Source of the DNA: Anaeramoeba flamelloides
Lineage: Eukaryota; Metamonada; Anaeramoebidae
Assembly: GCA_027625915.1 (NCBI GenBank)
Contig: JANTQA010000015.1
Coordinates: 8,771,001-8,835,000 of the forward strand
Length of the DNA: 64,000 bases
Direction of reading: 5' to 3'
The position numbers and the translations under genes were made by a program. The notes under the pieces are model-generated. The model did no database searches. It saw only the letters and a program-made list of their open reading frames with translations, and was not told the origin of the DNA. Below, piece after piece: positions 1 through 12,030 of this stretch; within the stretch, counting starts at the first letter, position 1; every line of letters starts with the position of its first letter.

Positions 1-605
1 CAATTATATTAGCTTCCGACGAATCTGATTTTTGCCTGAGGCACCCAAAGCCATCAACAAAATTTGAAGACGGGACTTTGCCATTCCTCGATATCATCAC
101 GGCCAAATATGGGCTTCAGTTTTTAAACAGCCTCGGGGTCGAAAGGATCACAAGCCACGTCTATAGCCTGGGCAAATTTTTATCCGACAGATTGAACACC
201 TTACGTTGGAAAAACGGCGAAAGGGTTGTTAGCATTTACGGGAAATGGGACCACCCCGATAGCAGGCACGTGCAAGGCGGGATCGTTTCATTCAATATTT
301 TTGATCCCAACGGCAATTTTATTGACTATAGTGTCGTCTCTTCCATCTTTTCCGAAGAAGGAATACAGATTAGAAGCGGTTGCCACTGCAACCCGGGATC
401 ATGCTCCAGATATTTTGGCATCAACGAAGACGACAGAATCACATTGATGGGGAAAAAAACAGGATGCGGGGACGACATTTATCAAGTTAACCATAAATGG
501 TTAGGTGCCATCAGGGCTTCTTTAGGCTATCTATCAACCTTTGAAGATGTAGAGTATTTCCTCCATGTCTTTAAAAACAAGATAATGGCAAAGTATGATT
601 CTTAA
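1..605 (+). CDS. MOCOS-like NifS-family cysteine desulfurase domain, C-terminal part (5' end outside window)
   Basis: The frame is open from base 3 and ends at TAA 603-605, giving the last 200 residues of a class V aminotransferase-fold protein. The stretch FEDGTLPFLDI near the start and the cysteine motif GCHCNPGSC (about bases 379-405) are typical of molybdenum cofactor sulfurase. In that family this region holds the active-site cysteine loop that carries persulfide sulfur to the Mo cofactor. The end of the domain (GAIRASLGYLSTFEDVEYF) matches the usual end of the NifS-like half. Animal and plant MOCOS/ABA3 continue into a MOSC domain, but here the protein stops about 17 residues later, so it is a desulfurase-only form or the MOSC part is encoded elsewhere. 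The sequence is visibly richer in G+C than its surroundings. The family call is firm; the exact sulfur acceptor is inferred. Confidence 0.85.
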   Translation, partial: IILASDESDFCLRHPKPSTKFEDGTLPFLDIITAKYGLQFLNSLGVERITSHVYSLGKFLSDRLNTLRWKNGERVVSIYGKWDHPDSRHVQGGIVSFNIFDPNGNFIDYSVVSSIFSEEGIQIRSGCHCNPGSCSRYFGINEDDRITLMGKKTGCGDDIYQVNHKWLGAIRASLGYLSTFEDVEYFLHVFKNKIMAKYDS

Positions 606-2575
606 TTTAAGATTCACACGAAATGCTATTTCTTTGTTTCTTTATTATTATTATCATCATCATTATTACTATTATTATTATTTTTTTCTTTTAAACTTTT
701 TCGAGATTTTGTTATCATTTATTTGATTTTTCATTTTAAATAGGATTTTATAATAAATATTATAATATTAAATTTAACCTTTAATTGATGTTTTTTACTA
801 TTTTATTCCAAAAGGCTTTTATAAATCAATAGTTTTACTGAAAAGAATCACCAAAAATGTTCATAATATAAATATCTTATTGATAGACACAGAGATGTCA
901 AATTATTGATACAAGTTATTTTATTTTACAGACTTTCCAATGTTACCCCAATTTTTTGTATGAATCAATTTTTGATACTGAGATGGATTTTTAAAAAGTT
1001 CTATAAGAGAACAATGATAAGTTCAAAAAAATGTTATGAATTTTTTGGTTGAATTACTTCTTTTTTAACCCTTTTTGAAGAAATACTTATTTTTTTGCTT
1101 CAAGTATATTATTTAGTGTTGCAAAAACAAGTTATTATTTTGATGAATTTAGGATGGTATGAGTTGATTTTTAATTAAATGGAAACTCAATTCTCTCTAT
1201 TTTTTTTTTTTTTTTTCAATAAAGGTTTAATGATTACTATACATCCTATTTTTGTTTTAGGAATGAGGGGTTTTTATTGATTATTTTTTTTCCCAAATGT
1301 AATAAGGTACTCATTTAGATAAGGACAAAATTAAACCTAATAACCAAACTTTATTTGTCAACTGTATAAAGAAACGAACTATCATTTTTAAAAAGAGTTC
1401 ACCCCCCCCCCATTAAATTTCAGTTGAAATATATTAGGTTTATTATTTGTTTTTTTTTGGATTTAATTAGAAAAAAAGAAAAATTTGCTAAATATTTTTA
1501 TTTTGATGAAATCCCACTATTAGTAATTTATGAGAGTTTTCATAAACTAATAATATTGGAAATTTAAATGTTATTTTAAAAAGTCAAGAAAAATAAATCA
1601 AATATTGAATCTTGAAGTTCAGAAACAATTGATCATATTTTTTCATTTTCAGAAATATTTATTAAATTTCTTGAAATTGAAAAGATTCAATAGTATTCTT
1701 TTTTCAAATATTAAGAGTAAAAACAATGAATTGTTATTATTATAATAAGTTACCGTTTTCCCAAAGTCAATGTTATTTAAAGATTTTTTTTTTTGATATC
1801 AAAGTTTGTTGTTGCTCTAGATTTTTTTAAAAAAATGAAAATGAGGATAATAATCCTAATCTTGATAACTTTTATCTTTGCATTTTATATAACCCACTGT
1901 AAAAAATACTATATTGGGCTATTAATTACTAATTTAGTAAAAATAATTAGATTAAAAATACGTCTGAAGTTTTTAGCAGAATTTAGATGTTTAATAAAGC
2001 AATCAATGTGTTTTTTATTTTAATACTTTGGTTTTATTACTATTATTTTTTCTTCAACACAAAGAAAAAAAAAAATTCAAATTGTTATTTGAATAAATAA
2101 ATAATACTTTTATTCAAGTTAACAAATAATTAAAAGTTTTTTTTTTAAAACCAAGTAGTTTTTACTGGGTTATTTCAAGATTTTGTAGTTTCATTTTTAC
2201 AGTATATTTTTGCATAATCCCAACCCTAGTTAATCAAATTTCTTTCTTTTTTCAACAAAAAATATTTTTTTTTCTATAAATTAAAAATATGTTGAATTAT
2301 GAACTTTATCAAAATGAGAAAAAGCATAGAATTTGTAAAAAAAAAAATTATTTATTGATGAAAATAGTATTCAAAAGTAAGTTTGATTCTTGATTATTCC
2401 TTTTTTATAATATGCTTCGAAACTTCAAGATGTGGTATTTTTTTTTTTTTTTGATTTATTACTATCAAATTTACTATGGGATTTTTTTTTGTTATTGTTA
2501 CCCTAAAGAAGTTAGTACCTTTTACCATTTAGAAAAAAAATTAAAAATGATGTAAAAATTACTGAAAAAAGGATT
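606..2575. other. AT-rich intergenic DNA, no gene seen
   Basis: Long T and A runs, a run of ten C at 1402-1411 and no reading frame with protein-like composition. The open frame at 1793-2023 is made of Ile, Phe, Lys and Leu codons expected from the base composition alone. Confidence 0.6.
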
Positions 2576-3688
2576 TTTTGAGTACCCCAGATTTTGAAAC
2601 TTTGAAACCAAAACATCATTCTCAGCTCTATTTGTGAAAATAAAAAGAATCCAAAGTAATTCAGAGTTGAACCTTTCATTTTTCGATTTTTTGAACATTT
2701 TTTTTAATCAAATTTTTGGTTTTATTAAATTTCGTTTTGGTTTTAGAATTTTTTTTATACAAATTATCAAAATTAACCAAGGAATAAACCAAAAAAAATT
2801 ACCCAAAAAGGTGTATATTTGAAAGAAATATTTTCTTTAAAAAGACCAGCCAAGAAAAAGACCCCAATTCCAAATAAACTTGTAAAAACCAAGAAAAAAA
2901 AAGAAAAATCGACCAAAGCCCATTCTAGAAGATTTATTTTTTTTTCTTCTAAATTTTTATGAAACCAAACAATTTATAATATTGAATTCCTCACCCCATT
3001 ACTATTGGTTATTATTTTACAAAACATTTTGTTACCAATTTACATTCAAAATTCTTTTTTCAAATATTTTTATCAAACAAAGTATAAATAAAGAATATAC
3101 ATTTAAAAATTAAAATAAAGAAGTTTAATTCTTGAAATCAAAGAAACAGTTAAAAAAGATTCAAAAAAAAATAAAGAGAAAAATTGAGAAAAAAATTCCA
3201 ATCATGGATTCAGAATTATTTTTTTTTTTTATCATCTGGGGAAAAGAAACAATTCTAAAATACAATGCGTTTGTCTAATAAAAAATTATTTCTGATAAGT
3301 AATTCAAAGGTGTCCTCTTTTATGCATCGAAACAAGAATTAGATATTCAAAAGAAAAATAAGATTTTTAAATTCATTTTGGAAATTCTTTAGAAATAAAA
3401 AAGAATTTGTTTCTAAAAAATTTCAAAACAATACTAATACCATGAAGTATTAAAAATAAAAAAAAAATTAAGAATAAGTAATTGAATCAAATTTTAAAGA
3501 TAAGATCAAGAAATAAATGATTTTTATTTATTTTTTCATTTTTTTTTGATTTCCATTTTTTTTAGTTGATATGAAAATATTTTATAATATGATTGATTAC
3601 ACTCTAATATTCATTAAAATATTAATGTATTTGGCACAGGAAATGATTTAAAGGATAGAGTTTTGTATAAATGGTGGCACTGAAATTT
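2576..3688. mobile_element. Family H non-autonomous element, copy 1
   Basis: A repeat of about 1.1 kb, also seen at 28405-29718 and 40366-41476 and as a partial copy at 16320-16740. It begins with a degenerate form of the family's left end (TTTTGAGTACCCCAG) and ends with TGGTGGCACTGA. The best copy (40366) has matching inverted ends containing GAGTGCCACCA. The interior has no convincing coding frame. The superfamily is unknown and no target-site duplication is obvious. Confidence 0.6.
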
Positions 3689-3734
3689 GAATAAAGTTCT
3701 TATCCATTATTGTACAAAATCGGAAATTTTAATT

Positions 3735-3835
3735 TTCACAAATTATTTTGCTAGAATTTGAATTTTTACTTTAATTTGAATTTTTTTGAGTCTTATTTTT
3801 TTTGGAAGTTTGTGCAATAAAAGTGGAATTAACTT
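3735..3835. repeat. Half of a family A MITE
   Basis: The stretch CTAGAATTTGAATTTT followed by a degraded copy of the right arm (GTGCAATAAAAGTGGAATT) matches the right half of the family A foldback at 10624-10828. The left arm is not recognisable. It lies just beyond a family H copy. Confidence 0.45.
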
Positions 3836-6219
3836 GAATCAAAAAAAAAAAAAAAAAAATAGAAGAAGAATATCTGAAAACAATTAAAGTCTAAAATAGT
3901 AATTATAAATTCTGAGAGACATTTGGATTGAGATAGAATCTATGAATATAGCCCAGTACAAAAAGAATTGACAATATTAGAAAATTTTGAACTTATTGTT
4001 TTAATATGAAAGCGATTTTATACCTATTATGTGGATTCGAAAATAGATGGTATTGTGTCTATATCAGAATAATATTGTAGATCACTTGAAAAGGTACAGA
4101 TTTTTTTTTTTTTTTTAATTTTTTTTAAATTTAAATCAGATAATAAGTTTCCAATTTTTTTGTTAATAATTTTATATATATTTACTCAAAAATCATCTTT
4201 GTGTATTGCTTATTTTTTGATTTCTTTTGATCATTTAATTTGTCAGCATTTTTGAAAAAAAATATGGTATCCAGACTTTTTCATTTACTTTTAAGGTTTA
4301 AAAGTTTGAACAGGTTATTTTCACAACTATGTCATAATTTCTGAATAATTTTCTAATAGCATTTTTAGGACTTGGGGTTTTATATTTTAATTTTTATGTG
4401 CAAATGATGATTCGGCCAAAAGTTTTGGAAAATAATACATATTGAGAAAATATTATTTACAAATGCACTCAGTAATGATATTGTTGGTTTTTTCAAAATT
4501 TTAAGCTTTTCTGCAACTAAGAAAAATGAATATATTGATCAAGATCTCACAATTAGTATCACAAAATATCCTGTTCTTTTTCAACAAATCAAACAGTTAC
4601 TTAATGAGTCTAGAACTCCAATATTTGAATATAGCAATAATTTCTTCTGAATATTGATACTTTCAGAATATTCAACAATAAAAAACCAACAAATTCAGTA
4701 CACTGATGAGTTTTTCTTAAAGAGAAACAGGATTTATTTGAATCGAATCAGATATTTGAGTTTGAATTCTTTTGAAAAACTTGGTTTTGAATTTTAAGGT
4801 TCAACTCTCCAACTTTATCTCTTTTTAATTTCAAAACATTAACAAAAAATTGTCATTATATTTCAAAAACAATTAACAATTGTCAATTGTTAATTGTCCT
4901 CTTATAATCTTTAAACCTTGTTAGAAGTTTTTGTAATGAAACACAAATCTTTAGCAGTAAGAAACAGAATTAAGAAATCATTTTTTTATTTTCAACCTCT
5001 TTTGATTTTTTTTTAAGACCCTTTTTTGATCCACTCATAAAAACTCTTAAAACTTCCCAACAAAAATACGTTTTTTTTTTGTGTTTCTAAACACTACCAC
5101 GAATTTTTTTCCCAAATTGCACCAAGAAAACAGAAATTTTTTCTTTTTTTTAATATTTTGCGACTCAATAATAACGATGAAAAAAAGAATTCATTTTAAA
5201 AACCGTCTCATTTCTTAGTATTCATTGAAGATCGATAAGTTTAAGTAAAAAACTCTTTTTCTTTGATTATTTTTTTTGTAAATTTCACACGTACAGCCTT
5301 CTTTTACGATTTTCTTTTTGAAACCGAAATAACTAAATTGTCTCTGAATCTAGTAACTCCCAAATCGTTCAAATCCCGATATTTTCATTTTTTAAAAAAG
5401 AAAGAGATTTGACGAATAAGTTATTCACACCACCAGTGTGTCGATAGAATATTCACACAAAAAGAAAAGATTTTTTTGAAAAAACAACAAAAGTTTCTTG
5501 AATAAAAAAACAAAACTTGACAGCTTTACACGTACTTTAAGGTTTAAAGCAAAACCCACAACCAAAATTTAATTAATTTTTTCTTCTTTTTTTCCACAAA
5601 TAATGATCAACCAATGAAATAAAGTTATTCAGTTCTTGTTTATCTTCACAACCAATGTTTTAACCAAAACAAACCTTTAAAACTCGCTTTTGGTGATCCT
5701 CTTGAACTTTTTAAAAAATTATTTTTAAAAATAAACCAAATGAAAGAATAAAATAAAACAACCCATATTACCTTCGCGACATGTTATTGTTTCTGTTTTT
5801 TTTTTAAACAAAGAAACAAAAAAAAACCTACGTCTTTTTTCTTCTCTGTTTTTGATTTTATTCAAAAACCATTCGTCAACCAAAAAACACCAATAACAAA
5901 TATTCCGACAGAAAAAAGCAATCTCAGATTTTTAACAATTAACCAAACATTAGATAGGAATGTAGCCCTACTCTATTTTGTAAAATTTAAAAAAGAAATT
6001 CAAAAAATAATTTAAAATTGTTAAGGTAACATAAAATATATTAACAAAGCAAATAACCAACTAACCAAAGAATTTTATGAAGAAAAAAATTAATCTTTTC
6101 ATTTTTTAAAAATCCTATAAAAAGAGAAATCAGAAAATCAATTTCATTATTTTTAACTTTTATAATTTTAAAATTATAATTATTATTTATTTATTTATAC
6201 TTATTAATTTTTTACTATA
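3836..6219. other. Intergenic DNA upstream of the radical SAM gene
   Basis: AT-rich, with no protein-like reading frame. The last 40 bases before the start codon at 6220 are almost pure A and T, as upstream of other genes in the window. A short palindromic region around 5426-5460 contains TTCACAC and GTGTG motifs of unknown meaning. Confidence 0.5.
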
Positions 6220-7209
6220 ATGAATAACAGGAATCAAATGAATTTAAAGTTACAAAAAGAATTTCTTGAATTTCTTGAAAGAGATAATGTTGATGAAAAT
6301 GAAAATGAAAATGAAAATGAAAATGAAAAAATAATAAAAAAGGAAAAAGAAAAAGAAAAAAAAATAAAACAAAAAAAGAAGAGAAAAAGACATAATGAAA
6401 AAGAAAAAGAGAAAGAGAAAGAAAGAGAAAAAGAAAGGAAAGAATTAAAAATTAAAATAAAAAAATCACACAACAGTCAATGGTCTGATCGTATCTACAA
6501 CATTTTAACTGCGGACAGCAATTGTAAAAATGATTGCAAGTATTGCTATATGAAGGCAATGAAAAATAGATTTTTTAAAACTGATCTTGAAGACTTTACA
6601 ATGAAAGTGAATGAAAAGAAAGTGAATAAAGGATGGAGAAATAATAAATTAAAACCTAAATTATTTATGTTTCCATCTTCTCATGACATCTTTGATCAAT
6701 TCGTTGATGACTATATTCACGTTTCTAAAAAGATAATCTTGGCAGGAAATGAAGTGTTAATTGTCACAAAGCCAAGTTTGGTATGTATTAAACAAATTAT
6801 TAATCAACTTTCTGATTTTAAAAAGAAAATATTATTTCGATTTACGATTACATCTGACGATCAAGATATTTTAGATTATTGGGAACCTAATGCACCAGGG
6901 TTTGAAGAAAGGCTCAATTGTTTGAAATTATGCTACAAAAATGGCTTTAACACTTCTGTATCAATTGAACCGTATTTAAAATTCCCCAATACACTAATTA
7001 AAAAAATCACTCCTTATATAAACGATTACATTTGGATTGGCTCAATGTCTGGATTGAATGCAATGAAAAATATAAAAATTGATGAAAAAAAAAGATTAAA
7101 CACATTATATCATTTTGACAATACACTGAAATTGGTTAATAAATTTAAAAATAATAAAAAAATTATATTTAAAACTTCAATAATGTCAAAAATTATAAAT
7201 AATCTTTAA
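6220..7209 (+). CDS. Radical SAM protein of bacterial type with Lys/Glu-rich N-terminal extension
   Basis: A single exon of 329 codons from ATG to TAA. Residues about 25-82 are a low-complexity Glu-Asn then Lys-Glu-Arg run. From residue 88 the protein looks like a compact radical SAM enzyme: Cys102, Cys106 and Cys109 form a CX3CX2C motif (NCKNDCKYCY) expected to hold a [4Fe-4S] cluster and S-adenosylmethionine. It is followed by MFPSSHDI, AGNEVLIVTKP, RFTITS, WEPNAPGFEERL and SVSIEPYL, which I recognise as conserved blocks of an uncharacterised bacterial radical SAM family distantly like spore photoproduct lyase. The substrate is not known. The catalytic core looks bacterial while the charged extension resembles other proteins in this window, which suggests acquisition by transfer followed by addition of a host-style N terminus. 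No intron is needed. Confidence 0.85.
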   Translation: MNNRNQMNLKLQKEFLEFLERDNVDENENENENENEKIIKKEKEKEKKIKQKKKRKRHNEKEKEKEKEREKERKELKIKIKKSHNSQWSDRIYNILTADSNCKNDCKYCYMKAMKNRFFKTDLEDFTMKVNEKKVNKGWRNNKLKPKLFMFPSSHDIFDQFVDDYIHVSKKIILAGNEVLIVTKPSLVCIKQIINQLSDFKKKILFRFTITSDDQDILDYWEPNAPGFEERLNCLKLCYKNGFNTSVSIEPYLKFPNTLIKKITPYINDYIWIGSMSGLNAMKNIKIDEKKRLNTLYHFDNTLKLVNKFKNNKKIIFKTSIMSKIINNL

Positions 7210-10107
7210 TATATTTTGTGAAACAAGAAATTTTTTTCTTATAGATTTTTTTCTTGGTTTCTAATTTGCGTACTCTCCTTTTTACTTTCTTCCAAAAACA
7301 TTATTTAAAGAATTTTAAATTAATTTTTTTTTATTTGTTTTTATTTAAATATTATTATTATTTTTTTTAAAGGCACTTTAATTATTTTTTTTTGTTTTTT
7401 TTCTTAAGACACTTTGATTTTTTTTTTTTTTTAAACATCTTGATAAGATATAATTATAATTAAAAATAAATAATTGTTATTTTATTTAATTTTTACTTTT
7501 CAATTTTTTTTTTAATGAAATTGATATTTTCAATAAAATGTAAAAACGTAATTATTTTGAACCCAACAGTTGTTAAATTTTAAAAATAATATTTTGAAAA
7601 ATATTAATGATTATTTATCAAACAAAATTCAGTAAAATTTGGAAAAATAAAAAATCAAATGCTTTTTAATTATATATTGAACTATTTTACAAAATATTGA
7701 ATTTCCTTCTATATATAAGAAATTGAAGATATATGATTGGTTAATATTATTTGTTTAAGTCAAAAGGGTACCCAACATATTTTTTGAATTTCAAATATTT
7801 TTTATAAATGACCTTTGAAGATTTAATAAGTTATCAATAGTATAATAAACATCAATTAATAGTTGATATCCAGCTGAAATACAACTAATAAATCAATGTA
7901 TTTTCATATAAATTTAAAAAACAAAAATGCTCAGGATGAAATTCCAATCGATAAAAATAACAATTTTCATTTTGATCCCCTAATGCAGATCCAAATAAAA
8001 TTCCTATAGAAATAAATATTACTTCTCTACAATCATTTTCACTTTATCAATAACATTATAATAACACATTTTTACCAAAGGACTATAGATCTTGTAATAA
8101 AAAAAAATTACAAATGAATTAGTTTTCAAAAAAAAATTGAAAAAAAAAAAGTAAATAATAAACAATTAGAAAAAATGATTTCAATTTTAAAATTTTGGGC
8201 TTAAAAATTTCTTCTAATTTCGATTCAAATACTTTTAATACGTGTATTTTACTACCCACAACAGAAAATAATTTGGTTCAAAAATGGTTTATTTTGAATT
8301 TAATTATTACCAATGTCAAATGTTGGGTGATTATTTGTAGATAATAAAAAAAAAACTAACCTTTAAAAATGCTGTTCTACTAAATATTATTACTGTAAGT
8401 GTTTTTTTTTTGAAGAGGTTAATTACATATTCTAAACACAATTTTTAATCAATATTTAGATCAAAATGGATTTTTATAATTTAGTCATTATTTGTCTTTT
8501 TTTCCTCAATATGTTTTTTTTTTAACTTTTTATTTAAAAATCAAAAAACAAAAAAATAAAAAACATCTTGGTATAAACTAATAAGCCTCAGAATAATTTA
8601 GACACATTACAATCTTTCAAAGTCCATATTTTCATTAGTAAAAACGTTTATATTCAACCTTTTTTTATTGAATGTTTGATAATAAAACACCCATAATGTT
8701 AATTTTTAAAAAATTTATATTGACAATATGAGGTTTTGGATTTTATTGTTTAATTATTAAAAGATCTGAATTTTAGTTTTTATAATAATTTAAAAGTAAA
8801 TTATTAATGAACTTTGATAATTGATTTTGATTTAAATGAACAATTTTTTGGTTTTTTCAATTCAGTATTTCTGAAGGGTTACGTTTTTTGAAATATAGCT
8901 TTTATTAAATTTAAAAATTACTTTCTTGATCATGAAGAATCTAATTTTACAGTTTTCAATACCTGAAAAGACTAAATATATATCATATATTATGGGTAAA
9001 GTAATGCTATTTTGGTTCTTCGCTGATCTATCTTTGACTCTTTATTACTATTAACACTTATTGAAAAACTGATTTTTTATTTTTTTCCTTTCAATATCCA
9101 ATTATATGAGACTAAAACTAATATAGAAGAAGAGTCTAAGTCTTAGATAATGGTATATATTTAGAGAATGAATTCTTGATTTTTGGGTTTCTAATTAAAA
9201 CTCTATTTCCATTTTGCTCAATTACAGAAACTAATATTAAAATTTAAAACCCCCAAATAAAACCAAGTGAAATAAAAAAATCATAAAAAAACCCATAAAT
9301 CACTTTTTTACACTTATCATCCAACTAACTAGTTTTACCTTCATAAATTTGGATTTTTGAAATATAAACCAAATAAATTATATTTTGGACCACTATTAAA
9401 AGTAATTTGAAGTTGAAGATTGATCACTTAAGCACCAAAAGAGAATTAATTTATGAAATAATAATGTACTATTTTTACCCTTTTGGTTATTGTAACCTTA
9501 AACGGATTTCAAACCCGATTTCTATTGCAAATTTTAACACATTCTGAGTATCTCCATAAATCTCAATTTTTCTAAAAAGTCAACATTTTTCAATTTACTG
9601 TTGGTAAAATAACAAATATAGCTATTAATAGCCATACAAATTATTAGCTACATTCCTTTTTTTTTTCTAGAAGGCTTTTACATTGAATAACCAATGGAAA
9701 TGATAGTGTATAAGAATCCAGTATACTATTGGTTATTTTAAAGATCGTTTATTAAACAGTAGTATTTTACAATTATTAGATCCTTTTAAAAAATGTCACA
9801 ATCATCAAACAGTTAATTTTCAGAGAAATTTTGATTAAAAAAAAATTATCAAGAAATATTTATTAAATTAGTTTCTTCAAAATTACAATCCTAATTTACA
9901 AATTACTTCAAAAAATCAATATATTTGCCTTCAAAATTGATTTTACCTATGTACACTGACAATTAATAATATTTTTTTCTTGAAAAAACAAGAAAAAAGG
10001 TACCTTTTTAATTAACAAAAGAACTTTTATCCAAAGAATATGTGAATTTTATGTCTCTGTAAAAGATTAAATATTTATTAAATTTCAAAAACTAATAATA
10101 TTTCATC
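7210..10107. other. Intergenic DNA with one repeat relic
   Basis: No gene seen in about 2.9 kb. Bases about 8755-8905 resemble the right part of the repeat blocks at 17628-18240 and 34603-35165 (shared AAAAGTAAATTATTAAT and a TTTTTTGAAAT-containing end), so it is a relic of that family. Confidence 0.45.
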
Positions 10108-10287
10108 TTAAGGGACTAGCCTCTATTATTTTTTTTTTGGAACAATTCCTAAATAAGGTTCCATTCTCTAGAAACAAGCTTAATATCGAAAATTAACAGG
10201 TGTTTTTCAAATCAAGGTAATTAGCAAAAATTTTTATCTATCCCTATTAGATATAGGTAAAAAAATTTAATTGAGATTAGTCCCTTA
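10108..10287. mobile_element. Family E MITE, copy 1 (about 180 bp)
   Basis: Begins TTAAGGGACTAGCCTCTATT and ends AATTGAGATTAGTCCCTTAA, giving imperfect inverted ends inside TTAA. A second copy at 32224-32406 shares the interior (CCTAAATAAGG, AGAAACAAGCTTAATAT-like, AAATTTAAT). No coding capacity. A TTAA or TAA target fits piggyBac-like or PIF/Harbinger-like elements; the sequence cannot decide. Confidence 0.75.
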
Positions 10288-10354
10288 AAGGGCTGAAATA
10301 ATAAAAAAATCAACACGAGTATATGAAAAATAAAAAATCCAATAATCTTTGAAA

Positions 10355-11096
10355 TAAACTCCGATTCAGTCAAAGGTGTCTTGCTTTATTGAATAAATAC
10401 AATATATTCTCCGGGTTTAATTCATTATTCTTCTCAAAAAAAAATTTCAATTTTTAGATCAAAATCATTTTTTCTCATTTAGTCAAATTTTTTTTTAGAT
10501 ATTTTGATCTTTTTCTTTTCGTTTTTTTTAAAAACAAATTTGAAAAAAAAAATACTTTTAAACTCCAAATTAGCATTTAGAAAATTGAGGCCATGTAATT
10601 CCTTTAAAAATGAATAAATTTACTACAGTCAGTTTCACTTTTAAGGCACAAACTTTCAACGAAATTTAAGGCACAATAAAAATCTCAAATTAAGGCACAA
10701 AATTTGGAATTTTTATTTTTTTTACAATTTATTTTTACTAGAATTTGAATTTTGTGCTTTAATTTGAGATTTTTATTGTGCCTTAAATTTCGTTGAAATT
10801 TTGTGCCTTAAAAGTGAAACTGACTGTATTAAAAAATCTTATTGCCAACAATTTTAATTTAAAAAGAAATTGAGAAATTTCTTACAAGAGGTTCCAATAA
10901 AATATTTACAAAAAATTTTTTAACATTTTTTATTTTTTGAAATTTAAGATTTTTTCAGGTATTTCTTTTATAAATCTCAAGTCTAATCGGAAGTTTATTA
11001 TTTTACATATTTCTAAGCAATCTAATATTGGTTGATTCTGAAAAAAGGTGTATTTTTCATTTTTGGCTGTGCCATTTTGGGTGATTTGTTGTCTAT
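10355..11096. mobile_element. Family C element, copy 1, interrupted by a family A MITE
   Basis: The left end TAAACTCCGATTCAGTCAAA and the right part (CTAAGCAATCTAATATTGGTT, then TGGCTGTGCC) match the intact copy at 41791-42372. The copy is split by a complete family A MITE at 10624-10828; without it the element is about 540 bp. No coding capacity is seen. The interior TTTTTAGATCAAAATC is shared by all copies. Confidence 0.75.
10624..10828. mobile_element. Family A foldback MITE, copy 1, nested in family C
   Basis: A near-perfect palindrome: TACAGTCAGTTTCACTTTTA at the left and TAAAAGTGAAACTGACTGTA at the right, with arms continuing through AAGGCACAAA and ATTTAAGGCACAATAAAAAT to a short unpaired centre. 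It is flanked by TA, as expected for a Tc1/mariner-type insertion. Other copies lie at 29486-29682 and 43177-43375. The arms are the best preserved of the family, so this is probably the youngest copy. Confidence 0.88.
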
Positions 11097-11146
11097 TTTC
11101 CTTTTGGGATATCGAGAATTTATAAACTTTTTTTTTTAATTAGAAC

Positions 11147-11905
11147 TTGAGGGATTAGTGTTAGCCACTGTGAATCCTAATATCGAAGTATCTTGTTATT
11201 GGGTGTTAATCACATTGGCTCTACATGGTTTATATATCTCGAAAAAAATCAATTAGTCAAGTAGTATTATTTGTTTATCTCATTAATTAAAAATGATCTT
11301 TGTTTTAGTAAAAACCCCAACAATTTCAGAAAATTATCTGCATTTCACCATAAATTTAAAAGCAGAATTATCAATATATAGACTCATAGATGTAAAATAT
11401 CTTTCTTAAATTTGTCGCTAAATATAGATTAATCGCTAAAAATTCAATTTTATTCTACAATTCAATAATTCAACCAATAGATCCTTTTGACAAATTATTT
11501 CAACAAAATATTTCTGAAATATATTGATGTTACATTTAGCTTTTTAAAAAGCAAACAAAAATAATCAGTCTTTGGGTTTTTATGACGATTATTTTGTTAA
11601 TCTTTATAATTAATAAAATTATAAAGATAGTTACTTTTGTAAGTTCTAAATATTGATTATTAAATACCGGGATACTTTTATTTTGAGTTTCTATTTTTAA
11701 ATTTGGAAAAAGCAATTACAACACAAGATTTCCAAAATGAAACTTTTTTAATTTAGATCATTAGTAAAAAATGTAAGAATTTATTGTGCAATAAGATTTA
11801 TAATAGATTTTTTAGAGCTATTTGAGCAATTGTGAACTAATACCATTTACACCCAATTACAATATACTTTGATTTCAGAAGAATCATTGTATGGTTAATC
11901 CCTTA
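11147..11905. mobile_element. Family D element, copy 1 (about 760 bp)
   Basis: Starts TTGAGGGATTAGTGT and ends GGTTAATCCCTTAA. It shares interior blocks with 48111-48880 and 59716-60469, such as AACAATTTCAGAAAAT and the ACTCAAATAG-type motif on the opposite arm. The two halves are partly complementary. It has no gene. It lies 50 bases from the family C copy and about 180 bases upstream of profilin exon 1. Confidence 0.75.
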
Positions 11906-12030
11906 AAAGTTAGTTAATACAAAAAACTACTAAAGATTATAGTTTAAACAGAAAATAGTCTAAAATTGGATTAGAGTTTTATTAACTTTTATATTTTGAG
12001 ACAAAGTTTGAGTTTCTATTATTTTGAAAT

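Noticed and set aside
2634-2822. Short plus-strand frame
   Set aside because: Lies in a family H element and is not conserved in the other copies; Ile/Phe/Lys composition follows base content.
5340-5400. CGTTCAAATCCCGAT as a possible tRNA T-arm
   Set aside because: No acceptor stem, anticodon arm or D-arm could be built around it.
6234-6473. Minus-strand Phe/Ser-rich frame
   Set aside because: Antisense of the charged repeat of the radical SAM protein.
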